Origin: Nemertoderma westbladi
Taxonomy: Eukaryota > Xenacoelomorpha > Nemertodermatida > Nemertodermatidae
Direction: 5' to 3'
Length of the DNA: 59,786 bases
Assembly (NCBI GenBank): GCA_032718475.1
Contig: JAUCBJ010005246.1
Coordinates: forward strand, 1 to 59,786
Positions 12,722-24,084 of this stretch are shown here, one piece after another (position 1 is the first letter of the stretch; each line of letters starts with the position of its first letter). Under the pieces are notes generated by a model that had not been told where the DNA came from, did not search any database, and saw nothing but the letters and a program-made list of their open reading frames with translations. The position numbers and the translations under genes were made by a program.

Positions 12722-15700
12722 TGTAATTAAATATCTACCAACTGCGACAGAGTTGGAATTAAATATCTACCCAGTACCAACTGCGACAGGGTTGGAATTA
12801 AATATCTACCAACTGCGACAGGGTTGGAATTAAATATCTACCAACTGCGTTGAAATTAAATATCTACCAACTGCAACAAGGTTGGAATTAAATATTTACC
12901 AACTGCCAAGTGTTGGAATTAAATATCTACGAACTGTAACAGGGTTGGATGGAATTAAATATCTACCAACAGCAACAGGGTTGGAATTAAATAGCTACCA
13001 ACTGCGTTGGAATTAAATATCTACCAACTGCCACAGTGTTGGAATTAAATATCTACCAACTGCGACGGGTGGGGAATTAAATATCTACCAACGGCGACCG
13101 GAATTAAATATCTACCAACAGCAACAGTGTTGGAATTAAATATCTACCAACTGCGACAGCGTTGGAATTAAATATCTACGAACTGTAACAGGGTTGGAAT
13201 TAAATAGCTACCAACTGCGTTGGAATTAAATATCTACCAACTGCCACAGTGTTGGAATTAAATATCACCAACTGCGACGGGTGGGGAATTAAATATCTAC
13301 CAACTGCAACAGGATTGGAATTAAATATCTACCAACTGCAACAGGGTTGGATGGAATTAAATATCTACCAACTGCAACAGGATTGGAATTAAATATCTAC
13401 CAACTGCTACAGGGTTGCATGGAATTAAATATCTACCAACTGCAACAGGATTGTAATTAAATATCGACCAACTGCGACAGAGTTGGAATTAAATATCTAC
13501 CCAGTACCAACTGCGACAGGGTTGGAATTAAATATCTACCAACTGCGACAGGGTTGGAATTAAATATCTACCAACTGCGTTGGAATTAAATATCTACCAA
13601 CTGCCACAGTGTTGGAATTAAATATCTACCAACTGCGACGAGTGGGGAATTAAATATCTACCAACTGCAACAGGATTGGAATTAAATATCTACCAACTGC
13701 AACAGGGTTGGATGGAATTAAATATCTACCAACTGCAACAAGGTTGGATGGAATTAAATATCTACCAACTGCAACAGGATTGGAATTAAATATCTACCAA
13801 CTGCAACAGGGTTGGATGGAATTAAATATCTACCAACTGCAACAGGATTGGAATTAAATATCTACCAACTGCGACAGAGTTGGAATTAAATATCTACCCA
13901 GTACCAACTGCGACAGGATTGGAATTAAATATCTACCAACTGCGACAGGGTTGGAATTAAATATCTACCAACTGCGTTGGAATTAAATATCTACCAACTG
14001 CGACAGGGTTGGAATTAAATATCTACCAACTGCGTTGGAATTAAATATCTACCAACTGCAACAGGAGAATTAAATATCTACCAACTGCAACAAGGTTGGA
14101 ATTAAATATTTACAAACTGCCACAGTGTTGGAATTAAATATCTACCAACTGCGACGGGTGGGGAATTAAATATCTACCAACGGCGACCGGAATTAAATAT
14201 CTACCAACAGCAACAGGGTTGGAATTAAATATCTACCAACAGCAACAGGGTTGGAATTAAATAGCTACCAACTGCGTTGGAATTAAATATCTACCAACTG
14301 CCAGTGTTGGAATTAAATATCTACCAACTGCGACGGGTGGGGAATTAAATATCTACCAACTGCAACAGGATTGGAATTAAATATCTACCAACTGCAACAG
14401 GGTTGGATGGAATTAAATATCTACCAACTGCAACAAGGTTGGATGGAATTAAATATCTACCAACTGCAACAGGATTGGAATTAAATATCTACCAACTGCA
14501 ACAGGGTTGGATGGAATTAAATATCTACCAACTGCCACAGTGTTGGAATTAAATATCTACGAACTGTAACAGGGTTGGATGGAATTAAATATCTACCAAC
14601 AGCAACAGGGTTGGAATTAAATAGCTACCAACTGCGTTGGAATTAAATATCTACCAACTGCCACAGTGTTGGAATTAAATATCTACCAACTGGGACGGGT
14701 GGGGAATTAAATATCTACCAACTGCAACAGGATTGGAATTAAATATCTACCAACTGCAACAGGGTTGGATGGAATTAAATATCTACCAACTGCAACAGGG
14801 TTGGATGGAATTAAATATCTACCAACTGCAACAGGGTTGGATGGAATTAAATATCTACCAACTGCAACAGGATTGGAATTAAATATCTACCAACTGCGAC
14901 AGAGTTGAAATTAAATATCTACCAACTGCGACAGTCTGACAGTGTTGGAATTAAATATCTACCAACTGCCACAGTGTTGGAATTAAATATCTACCAACTG
15001 CGACGGGTGGGGAATTGAATATATACCAACTGCAACAGGATTGGAATTAAACATCTACCAACTGCATGCAACAGGGTTGGATGGAATTAAATATCTACCA
15101 ACTGCAACAGGATTGGAATTAAAAATCTACCAACTGCAACAGGGTTGGATGGAATTAAATATCTACCAAATGCAACAGGATTGGAATTAAATATCTACCA
15201 ACTGCGACAGGGTTGGAATTAAATATCTACAAACTGCGACAGTCTGACAGTGTCGGAATTAAATATCTACCAACTGCCACAGTGTTGGAATTAAATATCT
15301 ACCAACTGCGACGGGTGGGGAATTAAATATCTACCAACTGCAACAGGATTGGAATTAAACATCTACCAACTGCAACAGGGTTGGATGGAATTAAATATCT
15401 ACCAACTGCAACATGATTGGAATTAAAAATCTACCAACTGCAACAGGGTTGGATGGAATTAAATATCTACCAACTGCAACAGGATTGGAATTAAATATCT
15501 ACCAACTGCGACAGGGTTGGAATTAAATATCTACTAACTGCGACAGTCTGACAGTGTTGGAATTAAATATCTACCAACTGCGACAGTGTTGGAATTAAAT
15601 ATCTACGAACTGTAACAGGGTTGGATGGAATTAAATATCTACCAACTGCCAGTTTTAGAATTAAATATCTACCAACAGCGACAGTGTTGGAATTAAATAT

Positions 15701-17215
15701 CTACCAACTGCGACAGTGTTGGAATTAAATATCTACCAACTGCGACGGGTGGGGAATTAAATATCTACCAACTGCAACAGGATTGGAATTAAAAATCTAC
15801 CAACTGCGACATGGTTGGATGGAATTAAATATCTACCAACTGCAACAGGATTGGAATTAAATATCTACCAACTGCGACAGGGTTGGAATTAAATATCTAC
15901 CAACTGCGACAGTCTGACAGTGTTGGAATTAAATATCTACCAACTGCGACAGTGTTGGAATTAAATATCTACAAACTGTAACAGGGTTGGAATTAAATAT
16001 CTACCAACTGCCAGTTTTGGAATTAAAAATCTACCAACTGCAACAGGGTTGGATGGAATTAAATATCTACCAACTGCAACAGGATTGGAATTAAATATCT
16101 ACCAACTGCGACAGTGTTGGAATTAAATATCTACCAACTGCCAGTTTTGGAATTAAATATCTACCAACAGCGACAGTGTTGGAATTAAATATCTACCAAC
16201 TGCGACAGTGTTGGAATTAAATATCTACCAACTGCGACGGGTGGGGAATTAAATATCTACCAACTGCAACAGGATTGGAATTAAATATCTACCAACTGCA
16301 ACAGGGTTGGATGGAATTAAATATCTACCAACTGCAACAGGATTGGAATTAAATATCTACCAACTGCAACAGGGTTGGATGGAATTAAATATCTACCAAC
16401 TGCAACAGGATTGGAATTAAATATCTACCAACTGCGACAGAGTTGGAATTAAATATCTACCCAGTACCAACTGCGACAGGGTTGGAATTAAATATCTACC
16501 AACTGCGTTGGAATGACAGTCTGACAGTGTTGGAATTAAATATCTACCAACTGCGACAGTGTTGGAATTAAATATCTACGAACTGTAACAGGGTTGGAAT
16601 TAAATATCTACCAACTGCCAGTTTTGGAATTAAATATCTACCAACAGCGACAGTGTTGGAATTAAATATCTACCAACTGCGACAGTGTTGGAATTAAATA
16701 TCGACCAACTGCGACGGGTGGGGAATTAAATATCTACCAACTGCAACAGGATTGGAATTAAAAATCTACCAACTGCGACAGGGTTGGATGGAATTAAATA
16801 TCTACCAACTGCCACAGTGTTGGAAATAAATATCTACCAACTGCGACGGGTGGGGAATTAAATATCTACCAACTGCAACAGGATTGGAATTAAAAATCGA
16901 CCAACTGCGACAGGGTTGGATGGAATTAAATATCTACCAACTGCAACAGGATTGGAATTAAATATCTACCAACTGCGACAGGGTTGGAATTAAATATCTA
17001 CCAACTGCGACAGTCTGACAGTGTTGGAATTAAATATCTACCAACTGCGACAGTGTTGGAATTAAATATCTACGAACTGTAACAGGGTTGGAATTAAATA
17101 TCTACCAACTGCGACAGTCTGACAGTGTTGGAATTAAATATCTACCAACTGCGACATCGTTTGAATTAAATATCTACCAACTTGGACAGCGTTGGAATTA
17201 AATATCTACCATATT
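12722..17215 (+). repeat. AT-rich 32-bp minisatellite, array 2
   Basis: About 140 units built on GGAATTAAATATCTACCAAC followed by TGCGACAGGGTT or TGCAACAGGGTTGGAT. Unit length is mostly 32 bp, with 36-bp (extra GGAT) and shorter variants mixed in. Sub-blocks recur in the same order, for example the CCCAGTACCAACTGC variant at 12770, 13500, 13890 and 16460, so block duplication has occurred. It shares no sequence with array 1 despite the same unit length. The last unit (about 17195-17210) overlaps the stop codon of the neighbouring carrier gene. Confidence 0.95.
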
Positions 17216-18189
17216 ATCAATGGTTTATATTCATCCTTCACACTCAACCGTTTAACTATTTCATACCCGACAGAGAGAACGCCACCGAACAGTCCACCCC
17301 GTAGCACCCACGGACCCACCCCTTTAGAGACCCAGTAGACACCGTCCTGTTTGACCAGATGGGCCACGGCTTCCCGGACTCCAATCCCGTAAACCTGTGT
17401 GTTCGATCGTACCGCATCTAGGGGAGTCACCACGAAATTACCAATCACGCCGGAAGCTGCACCAGACGCACTACGGAGTATTAAATCCCTGGGAATGTAG
17501 TCGTTCCTTAAATCAACTAGATTATCGACAGTTCCGTAGATAATGTCGTAATTAACCCAGAATAGAACACTTGTGCTCCCGAATAAAAGTATAGTTGGAA
17601 CCAATCCTCTAAAGAACCCCCTAAGCCCTCTAGTCCTCCAAATAAAGGCGACAACATTTCGGAATACAAGATCTCCCATTCCCAACGGTCTTTCGGCCGA
17701 TATTATCCCAGAAGGGCCTTTAGAGACACCGCGAAGTTGTAGGAATTGAGTTATATTGGTAACAGGAAGTTGTATAGTCTGAGAGGCTAAGGAGGCAGCT
17801 AGACCGGAAGCGGCCTGGCAGACTAGGTAACTTGTTTGTCCGTGTATGGAATGCCTGACGGATTCGTAGACGGATATATAGAGAGTCCCAGACAGGGTTT
17901 GGTACTGGTGTACCAGGAAACCCCCATAGTAACCACGGATACCCTCGGTTCGGTAGACCTTGATGAACGCATCCATCCCCGACTGGTACACCGAACCCAT
18001 TCGTTGGATCTGTAACCGTGTTCGCAGGACTTCCGATGGATATAATATCACTCTCGTCATAAATCCGAAGGCTAACTGGTAGGTTAGGAATTTCCCATAG
18101 GTCATGTGGTCTAAGGTTATTGTTTTTATTCGCTCGGAAGTTTCGGTGGGGTGGGGTGGATCCGTGACGGCGACTGAGTTCGCATTCAT
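17206..18189 (-). CDS. Mitochondrial carrier family protein, SLC25A44-like
   Basis: Single-exon gene for 327 residues, complete from ATG to TAG. It is a member of the mitochondrial carrier (SLC25) family: six transmembrane helices in three repeats that move metabolites across the inner mitochondrial membrane. Signature motifs are visible at residues 51-56 (PSEVLR) and 256-261 (PLDAVR); the second repeat has PVTNIT at 142-147, where the usual acidic and basic residues are missing. The stretch around residues 46-109 (RVILYP, RTRLQ, YQSGMDAFIKVYRTEGIRG, YGGFLV, LSG, YE) resembles SLC25A44, a branched-chain amino acid carrier of about 314 residues, more than other carriers I recall. Substrate is inferred only. 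The stop codon TAG and everything downstream lie in minisatellite array 2. The absence of introns suggests a retrocopy or intron loss, but the frame is intact. Confidence 0.85.
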   Translation of the reverse strand: MNANSVAVTDPPHPTETSERIKTITLDHMTYGKFLTYQLAFGFMTRVILYPSEVLRTRLQIQRMGSVYQSGMDAFIKVYRTEGIRGYYGGFLVHQYQTLSGTLYISVYESVRHSIHGQTSYLVCQAASGLAASLASQTIQLPVTNITQFLQLRGVSKGPSGIISAERPLGMGDLVFRNVVAFIWRTRGLRGFFRGLVPTILLFGSTSVLFWVNYDIIYGTVDNLVDLRNDYIPRDLILRSASGAASGVIGNFVVTPLDAVRSNTQVYGIGVREAVAHLVKQDGVYWVSKGVGPWVLRGGLFGGVLSVGYEIVKRLSVKDEYKPLIIW

Positions 18190-18417
18190 TTTGTAAACGC
18201 GACTTTAACATTTAAGCCAACTACAGTTTAGTTGGTGGTATTAATGTATTAGGCTATTAAACAATAGTCTACCAGTGCACTTGTGGTAGGCCTACCTACA
18301 TACAGTTACCGGTAAGAAAGTTTAGTTAGGCGTACCGGCAGACCGGTAGTAAAAAAAAAGGAAAAAGTTTAAGTTTTCTTCGGCCGTTAGGCCAGGGATT
18401 AGATACCGGTACGTAAA
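18190..18417. promoter_or_regulatory. Candidate bidirectional promoter interval
   Basis: About 230 bp separate the carrier ATG (minus) from the ATG of a candidate exon on the plus strand. It contains CCGGTA and TAGGCCTA words but no TATA box I would defend. The assignment rests only on position. Confidence 0.25.
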
Positions 18418-18507
18418 ATGTCTCATGACTTTGACTTATTGCCAGTGCGTGTGCGTCCCCCAACTCCACCAGTCAGAACTATACTCCCAGGGCTGCAGGG
18501 GAAAATG
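18418..18507 (+). CDS. Candidate first coding exon of an unknown gene
   Basis: An ATG in AAAATGT context opens 30 codons, with proline-rich sequence RVRPPTPPVRTILPGLQGK near the end, and stops at a possible splice donor ATG|GTAGGC at 18508. Read through, the frame closes after 47 codons. It is divergent from the carrier gene. I do not recognise the protein and see no second exon, so this may be chance. Confidence 0.25.
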
Positions 18508-19114
18508 GTAGGCCTACACATACAGCACAATGAAACACATACAGCTAACTTAAGCGCTTAAGTATGTAGGTCTATGGCAGATGCGTCCGCGCCCTGGCTA
18601 ATCCCATGTGGAGAAAGTGGGCGTGAATAACGTCATTCTTTCTCATACTGCCAGATGTCTCGGGTAAATGTATGCATTAAATTAAACTTAATAAAAAAAT
18701 ACCGCTCAGCCCATAACGCCAAACGCAGTGAGGCGGGGTGACCTTTGGGAAGGAAAAATTGGACACATGACATAGGCCTATGATGAATGAAACTTGCGGA
18801 GGCTAGTGGCTACTGCATAGATGTTTAGGCCCTACACAGTTTAGCTAGGGCAGTATGGTTTTTAGCCTTTACTGTCTTTACGTGGTTGACAAAACCTATT
18901 CTTGACGAAACTTATTCACCGGCCTGCGCGTCTGCCGGTATAAGTTTCATTTAAAACTACTGTGCGACAATGGAAACGCAGGGTCTTCGACGCGTGGGTT
19001 GTTCCACCAGCAATAATCTGCTAATAACTGAGTAAAATGTGGGTCGGAGGCCCGGCATTCTAATATAACAACTACAGTAGGCCTATAAAGTACAGTTTAA
19101 GTATTATACATTTA
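18508..19114. other. Intergenic, no gene seen
   Basis: Unique-looking sequence with several TAGGCCTA octamers (18509, 18773, 19078). No coding or RNA gene was recognised. Confidence 0.4.
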
Positions 19115-19450
19115 CACCATGCCCCAGAATATAGTTTCGTAATTCAGTGACACGCCCCCACCCCACCCCCCCCCCCCCCCCCCTCCACCTAATTTTTCTA
19201 CAAATCTTAATGAGATTGCATGAAATTTGAAACAGAGATAGTTTCACCTCCCGACCACTGACTGGGTGAGCCAGAATTTTTATTTTCGCTTTCAATCTTT
19301 AGCTACAAGCGTTTAAAAACAGTGTCTCCAGCGATATTACACCAGTTACACGCAGTTACCTTATAGCTGTTTGTTGGTACCAATGGAAAGCTGTTCATGC
19401 AAGGATTCCAAATATGTAACACAATTTTACACAAAAGATGTAACACAAAA
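19115..19450 (+). mobile_element. Diverged half copy of the 48.1-49.0 kb foldback element
   Basis: Starts TA-CACCATGCCCC, then GAATATAGT, a C-rich run (about 19150-19182), TTTTTCTACAAATCTTAATGAG, and later CAAGGATTCCAAATATGTA. The same landmarks occur in the same order in the left arm of the element at 48109-49048. Only one arm is visible here, so it is either a solo arm or a truncated copy. Confidence 0.65.
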
Positions 19451-19539
19451 GACGAATTTTTAAAATCGAAAATATTTTTTCCAAGTTTTCAAATACGCTC
19501 TTCAACATAGGCTAGTTTTCAGATAAAATTAAACAAGTC

Positions 19540-19639
19540 ACTTTTGAGGTATTTTGGCCAACTCTGGCCACTATGCATCAGTTCAACAGCCTCCCCGATA
19601 GGGCTAAATGTCTAAGCATTAAATGTCCTCCCATTTCTT
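19540..19639 (+). repeat. Degenerate repeat unit, left side of a transposon insertion
   Basis: Contains GTTCAACAGCC, AGGGCTAAATGTCTAAG and CCCATTTCTTC, which match words in the three degenerate units at 22226-22660. The 2.6-kb element at 19640-22225 appears to have inserted into this repeat and split it. Confidence 0.45.
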
Positions 19640-19899
19640 CTATAGGGGCTGTTGCGCTGTCAGTCAGAGAGGTAACAGCCCATGGGGTAATGATTTACCC
19701 ATGGGGCGCTAACTATCAGATAGTCTGATACCAACTGTCAGACAGTCTTTTTCAACTGTCAGATAGATGATCGCCCAGTTACAAGTTGCCCGATAGTTGT
19801 ATTTTTTAAACCCCGAGTGTTGTTGACGGAGTCTGCTACTTCCGAAATCGTTGATCGTGGTGCCGGTGACGGAATTCTGGCTTTGATTAAAAACACAAC

Positions 19900-20372
19900 T
19901 GCTGAATGATGGCGGAATCTACAAAACCCGGCCGAATTCCTAATCCGAGGAGGCGACGGAGTAAATTAAACGTAAACAATGAAACGGTCGCGATGGACAA
20001 TGGAGTCTATTCAAATGTATCCAGAACGATACGATGGCGACGGAGTATATTACAGTATTAAACATGCAACCAAAGCGATCAGACGATGGCGAAGTAATCT
20101 ACAAAACAGAGAACGACAGGAAGGCGATGGAGTTTATTAAACCCAGAAGATGGTGCATAGCGAAGCGATCGAGACGGATAACGGAGTCTATTACAGTATT
20201 AAACACGCAACCAAAGCGATCAGACGATGGCGAAGTAATCTACAAAACAGAGAACGACAGGAAGGCGATGGAGTTTATTAAACCCAGAAGATGGTGCATA
20301 GCGAAGCGATCGAGACGGATAACGGAGTCTATTACAGTATTAAACCTGGAACGAAGACGGTGGCATCTATAG
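19900..20372 (+). repeat. 141-bp in-frame tandem repeat inside the 2.6-kb element
   Basis: The word CGGAGTNTATTACAGTATTAAAC recurs at 20041, 20182 and 20323, exactly 141 bp apart; the first two units are nearly identical, and degenerate GGCGACGGAGT-type pieces extend to about 19900. Since 141 is 47 codons, one frame (20034-20372) reads a 47-residue repeat with landmarks PKRSDDGEVIYKTEN and KAMEFIKPRRWCIAKR. I do not recognise this protein, and it may be an incidental open frame. Confidence 0.75.
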
Positions 20373-21339
20373 GCCTAAACCTGGAACAATGCGAACAAGG
20401 CTACTCTAAAGTTAGACTAGACTGGTTTGTGAGATAAACGAACTCAATACAATTTGCTTTCTTCGAATTCCTAATAATATATTTTAATCTTAATAATAAT
20501 TATTCAACATCAATTATTTTATAAGTCTTGTCAATGTATAAGATTGCTAAAGACTAAAGAACTAACTTTAGGATAATCTGCCTTATATTTTTAGAATTAT
20601 TATAATTAATTTTGTTATGTTTATATAATGAATTGTATCTTTTGACAGACTAGGCCTACTTGATGCGCAACCGTGATAATAAAATTAAATGGTGCCGTAA
20701 TATTTTCACTTAACTGCAGGTAGGGGGGCGCAATCAATATTCTTCTCTCTCCAGGTGAAAATCGACGCAAATAACAGCTTGTTTACTACTAAAATAAAAC
20801 TGCATCCTGTTCTATAGGAAAAAACATTATATGGGAATTATTTTAGCAAGTTGTGTTTATTTTAGCCAATAGACAAGATTACATGTTTACCAAGTTTGGT
20901 ATAATTTAGTCAAAGATTGAAGGACTTACGATTTTAAATAATCAGTGGAGGGTGAAGGCGGCGGGCCAGGATTCAGTTATACTTGAATAAAGAATAGTGA
21001 TTAAACCAATGGATACGCGATATATGGCACTGCTGTATAAGTTTGAATGACTGTTAATTTCGAAACATTTGATTCAAAACTATATAAATTTAATTATAAA
21101 TTTTTTTGTAATAATAATTAACATTTCATTAATTTATTTTTTTTATCTAATCACATTATTAAATAACGAAGCACAGAAATAATACTAAGATTGAATATTG
21201 AATTGAAGGTACAGTACCGAATTAAATATTTGAGATTGCATAAGATAGAGTATTAAATATTGAATATCTTCGGCTGTCATCCCGTTGGTGACTCCATTGG
21301 CAACCATTTCGACAGATTCGATTGGTTTCAGCTCTTCAG

Positions 21340-21690
21340 TCCCCAAATAGACCAATGGTCGGCGTGGTTGCTGTCCCCATGACTGAGTCTGCATTACCAA
21401 CCCAAATTGCCATCTCCACTCCAGGCGCTGGAGCAGAAACTGGTGTGACCGCGGTTTGTGGGTGGGACTGTCTGACTGTGGAGATGAGCCCCGATCTCCC
21501 GGAGGAAGGTGGATGTCTCTGGACCGGGGCGGCCAAAGGCCACGGGGTGAAAGAAATGGCCCCGGTCCACTAGGTCACGATACTTAGAGTTTTTAATGCG
21601 TTCCGCCCCCTCAGCTGAGTGCCCCCCGGCAATGATGGTTTGTTGAAGGCTGGAAGGTGGCTGGGGGCCAGTGGATCTAGTAATAATTAT
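21340..21690 (-). pseudogene. Non-LTR retrotransposon fragment, C-terminal region
   Basis: Minus-strand translation gives KYRDLVDRGHFFHPVAFGR, then PETSTFLREIGAHLHSQT, and after a frame change VEMAIWVGNADSVMGT. These match, in order, the conserved tail seen after the reverse transcriptase of many invertebrate non-LTR elements (VPVAFET..GP, FL.ELG.R, AIQRGNA.SV.GT). At least one frameshift separates the parts, so it is not functional. It lies inside the 19640-22225 element. Confidence 0.6.
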
Positions 21691-22225
21691 CACAAATATA
21701 TGATTAGGTAGGCCTACGTGATATTTAGTTTCTCAAACCAAACCTATCCAGCCATTGACGTCCAAATATATCCAATTCTCAATACATACTAATCAGTATG
21801 TAATAATGTACACTGTAATGCAATAATGTCAATGTCCAACCAAACAATGCGTTGAGTGTTATCGGACCAGCCTCTGAGAAATGTTAGGCTAACGGCACCT
21901 CGCTCTGTCGCATCAGTTTTTGTAGTGGTCTAGTTCCAGGCTACCAGAATCCGTTAGTGGATGATATAGAATCAGCACATCCTGACATCTGTGCAACTCC
22001 TGAACTCAGGCGCGAGCATTTTACAGATGGTGGTCTAATTTATATGGTCTTGTACCGCGAAACTGTGTATTATTTACAGATGTAGGCTAAATTTCGGGTC
22101 TTGTACCGTGCACAGTACTGGTGGGCCTACACAGCTACTGCTATTTTGCCTAATACAGGTCCCAGAGGTAAATCTTTACCCCACGGGCTGTTACCTCTCT
22201 GACTGACAGCGCAACAGCCCTCTCT

Positions 22226-22660
22226 CCATTTCTTTGCTTTTAATCCGTTCAAGCCGAAACTTTGGCAAATTTATACAAGACCACTAGCTGTATCTTTCAA
22301 AGGTGTGTAATCCTTCTGATGTAGAGGGCTAAATATCTGAAAGTGAAATCCTTGAACCATTCGTTATTTATCAGTTTATGATCCACACAAGCTGAAACTT
22401 GCCGGATATGTGCTACTGTAGAACATATTCTGTGACTTTGTGGGACGGTACTCCATCTACATTTCTCAAGTTTGCCGCTAAAGGGCGAAATGTCTGAAAG
22501 TGAAAACCTTCTCTCATTTCTCTATTTGTTATCCGTTCAAGCTGATACTTGGCAGATATACGTCATACTAGGCCATCCATATAGACATAGACCATATATA
22601 CATAGATCCATAGGTCTCTGCGAAGACAGTACAGTAATCCTACGGCAGTTTTCCAGAAAT
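22226..22660 (+). repeat. Three degenerate ~140-150-bp tandem units
   Basis: CCGTTCAAGCCGAAACTT (22245), CCACACAAGCTGAAACTT (22383) and CCGTTCAAGCTGATACTT (22533) mark three units; the paired words GGGCTAAATATCTGAAAGTG and GGGCGAAATGTCTGAAAGTG follow. Similar text is found left of the 2.6-kb insertion at 19540-19639, and more weakly near 32250. Confidence 0.55.
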
Positions 22661-22885
22661 GCCTGAAATGAAAACCTGCGGAACCGTAGTTTCTTCATAT
22701 GATCTATAATAAGATGGTGAAATAAGAACCAGGCTAGGGGAGATAGTCGGGATAGGCGAGTTGCGTATTTTGAGTTTTGTTGTGTATCGATATTGGCTAT
22801 AGTCCTAGGCCTACAGTATCTAATAAATATATGTATTTATCTATACATGTTATTGTATGGTACTGTATGTAGGCCCCTCTTCAGT

Positions 22886-23735
22886 GGATAGTTCTTTTTA
22901 CAGAACACAAGCGAACACACCCGAACACACTCCAAAAACTGCCGAACACAATCGAACACAGTCGAAAATAGAAAGAGCACAAAAAAATAAAACCGGGTAC
23001 CAACTTTTAGATAAAATTAGCCACGCGTTGCTTTTCTATAAGAAAATTCCCGAAATTATTGAATAAAATTGTCGCGAAATTAAATACTAATTTCTTATCA
23101 GGTAGGCCTATCATTTCTTGTGTACTGTTGTACTGTATAACAAACTATGCATGGAAGCCTACCGAGTTCCGTACCTGTCAAATATATAGTAATAGCGGGT
23201 TAGCTAATAGGCCTGTTTGCCTGTGTACTGGAATAGCATGGTCCGGGACTGATTGCTGAGGATATTAATTAGGAAGTTAGGCCCGTTACCGTACGTAATG
23301 TACATGACGTACGCTACAACATGTCGGTACAAACATAGGTACCGGTACCGGTACCGGTACCTACCTGCCTACTGCTGCACTGGAATATAAAGAGCTGGGT
23401 CCCGGGTAGGTACCTACCCTGACAGGTACAGGTAAGGATCTCTGTCCCGGTGCTAACCACACTTAACTTAGGCCTACTACTATGTTAAATTATTAGTTGT
23501 CGGCTTAGGCTAGGCTTGATCTGATAAGAAATGAATATTTAATTTCGCGACAATTTTATTCAATAATTTGGGAAATTTCTTAAAGAAATGCAACGCGTGG
23601 CTAATTTTATCTAAAAGTTGGTACCCGGTGTTATTTTTTTGTGCTCTTTCTATTTTCGATTGTGTTCGGCAGTTTTTGGAGTGTGTTCGGGTGTGTTCTA
23701 CTGTGTTCGCTTGTGTTCTGTAAAAAGATCTATCC
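22886..23735. mobile_element. 850-bp element with long inverted arms and 9-bp target duplication
   Basis: Inverted arms of about 220 bp: the left arm starts GGATAGTTCTTTTTACAG (22886) and runs through GAACACAAGCGAACACA to GCGAAATTAAATA near 23080; the right arm is its complement, ending CTATCC at 23735. CTCTTCAGT directly flanks both sides (22877-22885 and 23736-23744). Long arms plus a 9-bp duplication fit a non-autonomous Mutator-like element. The inner 400 bp are unique and non-coding. The open frames in both arms are simply the same sequence in two orientations. Confidence 0.8.
23337..23363. repeat. GGTACC microsatellite, inside the 850-bp element
   Basis: A short run of GGTACC/CCGGTA units (about four and a half) lying between the two arms of the 850-bp element. 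Confidence 0.8.
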
Positions 23736-23774
23736 CTCTTCAGTAGGCCCATATTATGTAGGCCTCCATCTACC

Positions 23775-24084
23775 ATAAATCAGCAGTTTTTCACACAGTT
23801 TAGAGATTTTGCATAAAATAAAGTTTCTTCAGTAATAATTTAGTATAAAATATTTTCATACAAAACGGGACGAGCGCAACGATGCTTGTAATGAAGACGA
23901 GTAAATGCGTTGACTATACTCCTAAACCACCTGTCTCGCACAGTTTCGAGACATTGTATATATAGTTAGTTATAAAGGTTCCTCAGCCTACGTTTAGAAA
24001 ATATAAAAAAATATATTCCTACAAAACAGCACAAGCGCAACGTTGCTTGAAATTTAAGACGAGTACTGATTAACTATAGGCCTA
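23775..24084 (+). repeat. Two diverged ~161-bp direct repeats
   Basis: CACAGTTTAGAGATTTTGCA pairs with CACAGTTTCGAGACATTGTA, and ACAAAACGGGACGAGCGCAA (near 23860) with ACAAAACAGCACAAGCGCAA (near 24021). The spacing is about 161 bp. No coding sense was seen. Confidence 0.6.

Larger units (their letters stand above)
19640..22225. mobile_element. 2.6-kb terminal-inverted-repeat element, possibly Mutator-like
   Basis: Near-perfect inverted ends of about 55 bp: GGGCTGTTGCGCTGTCAGTC at about 19646 and its complement ending near 22211, both continuing through AGAGAGGTAACAGCCC and a GGTAAA/TTTACC palindrome. Both sides are followed outward by CCATTTCTT (19631-19639 and 22226-22234), a plausible 9-bp target duplication, the size used by Mutator-like elements. 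The flanks are themselves repetitive, so the duplication is not certain. No transposase is visible inside; the element contains a 141-bp tandem repeat and a decayed LINE fragment, so it is non-autonomous. Confidence 0.65.

Noticed and set aside
17720-18211. 163-codon minus frame overlapping the carrier gene
   Set aside because: Shadow frame of the carrier coding sequence; its translation has no carrier motifs.
21322-21573. 83-codon plus frame
   Set aside because: Antisense to the LINE fragment at 21340-21690, whose protein similarity is on the minus strand.
22857-23066. 69-codon plus frame and its near twin at 23510-23776 on the minus strand
   Set aside because: They are the two arms of the same inverted-repeat element, so their similarity is not evidence of coding.
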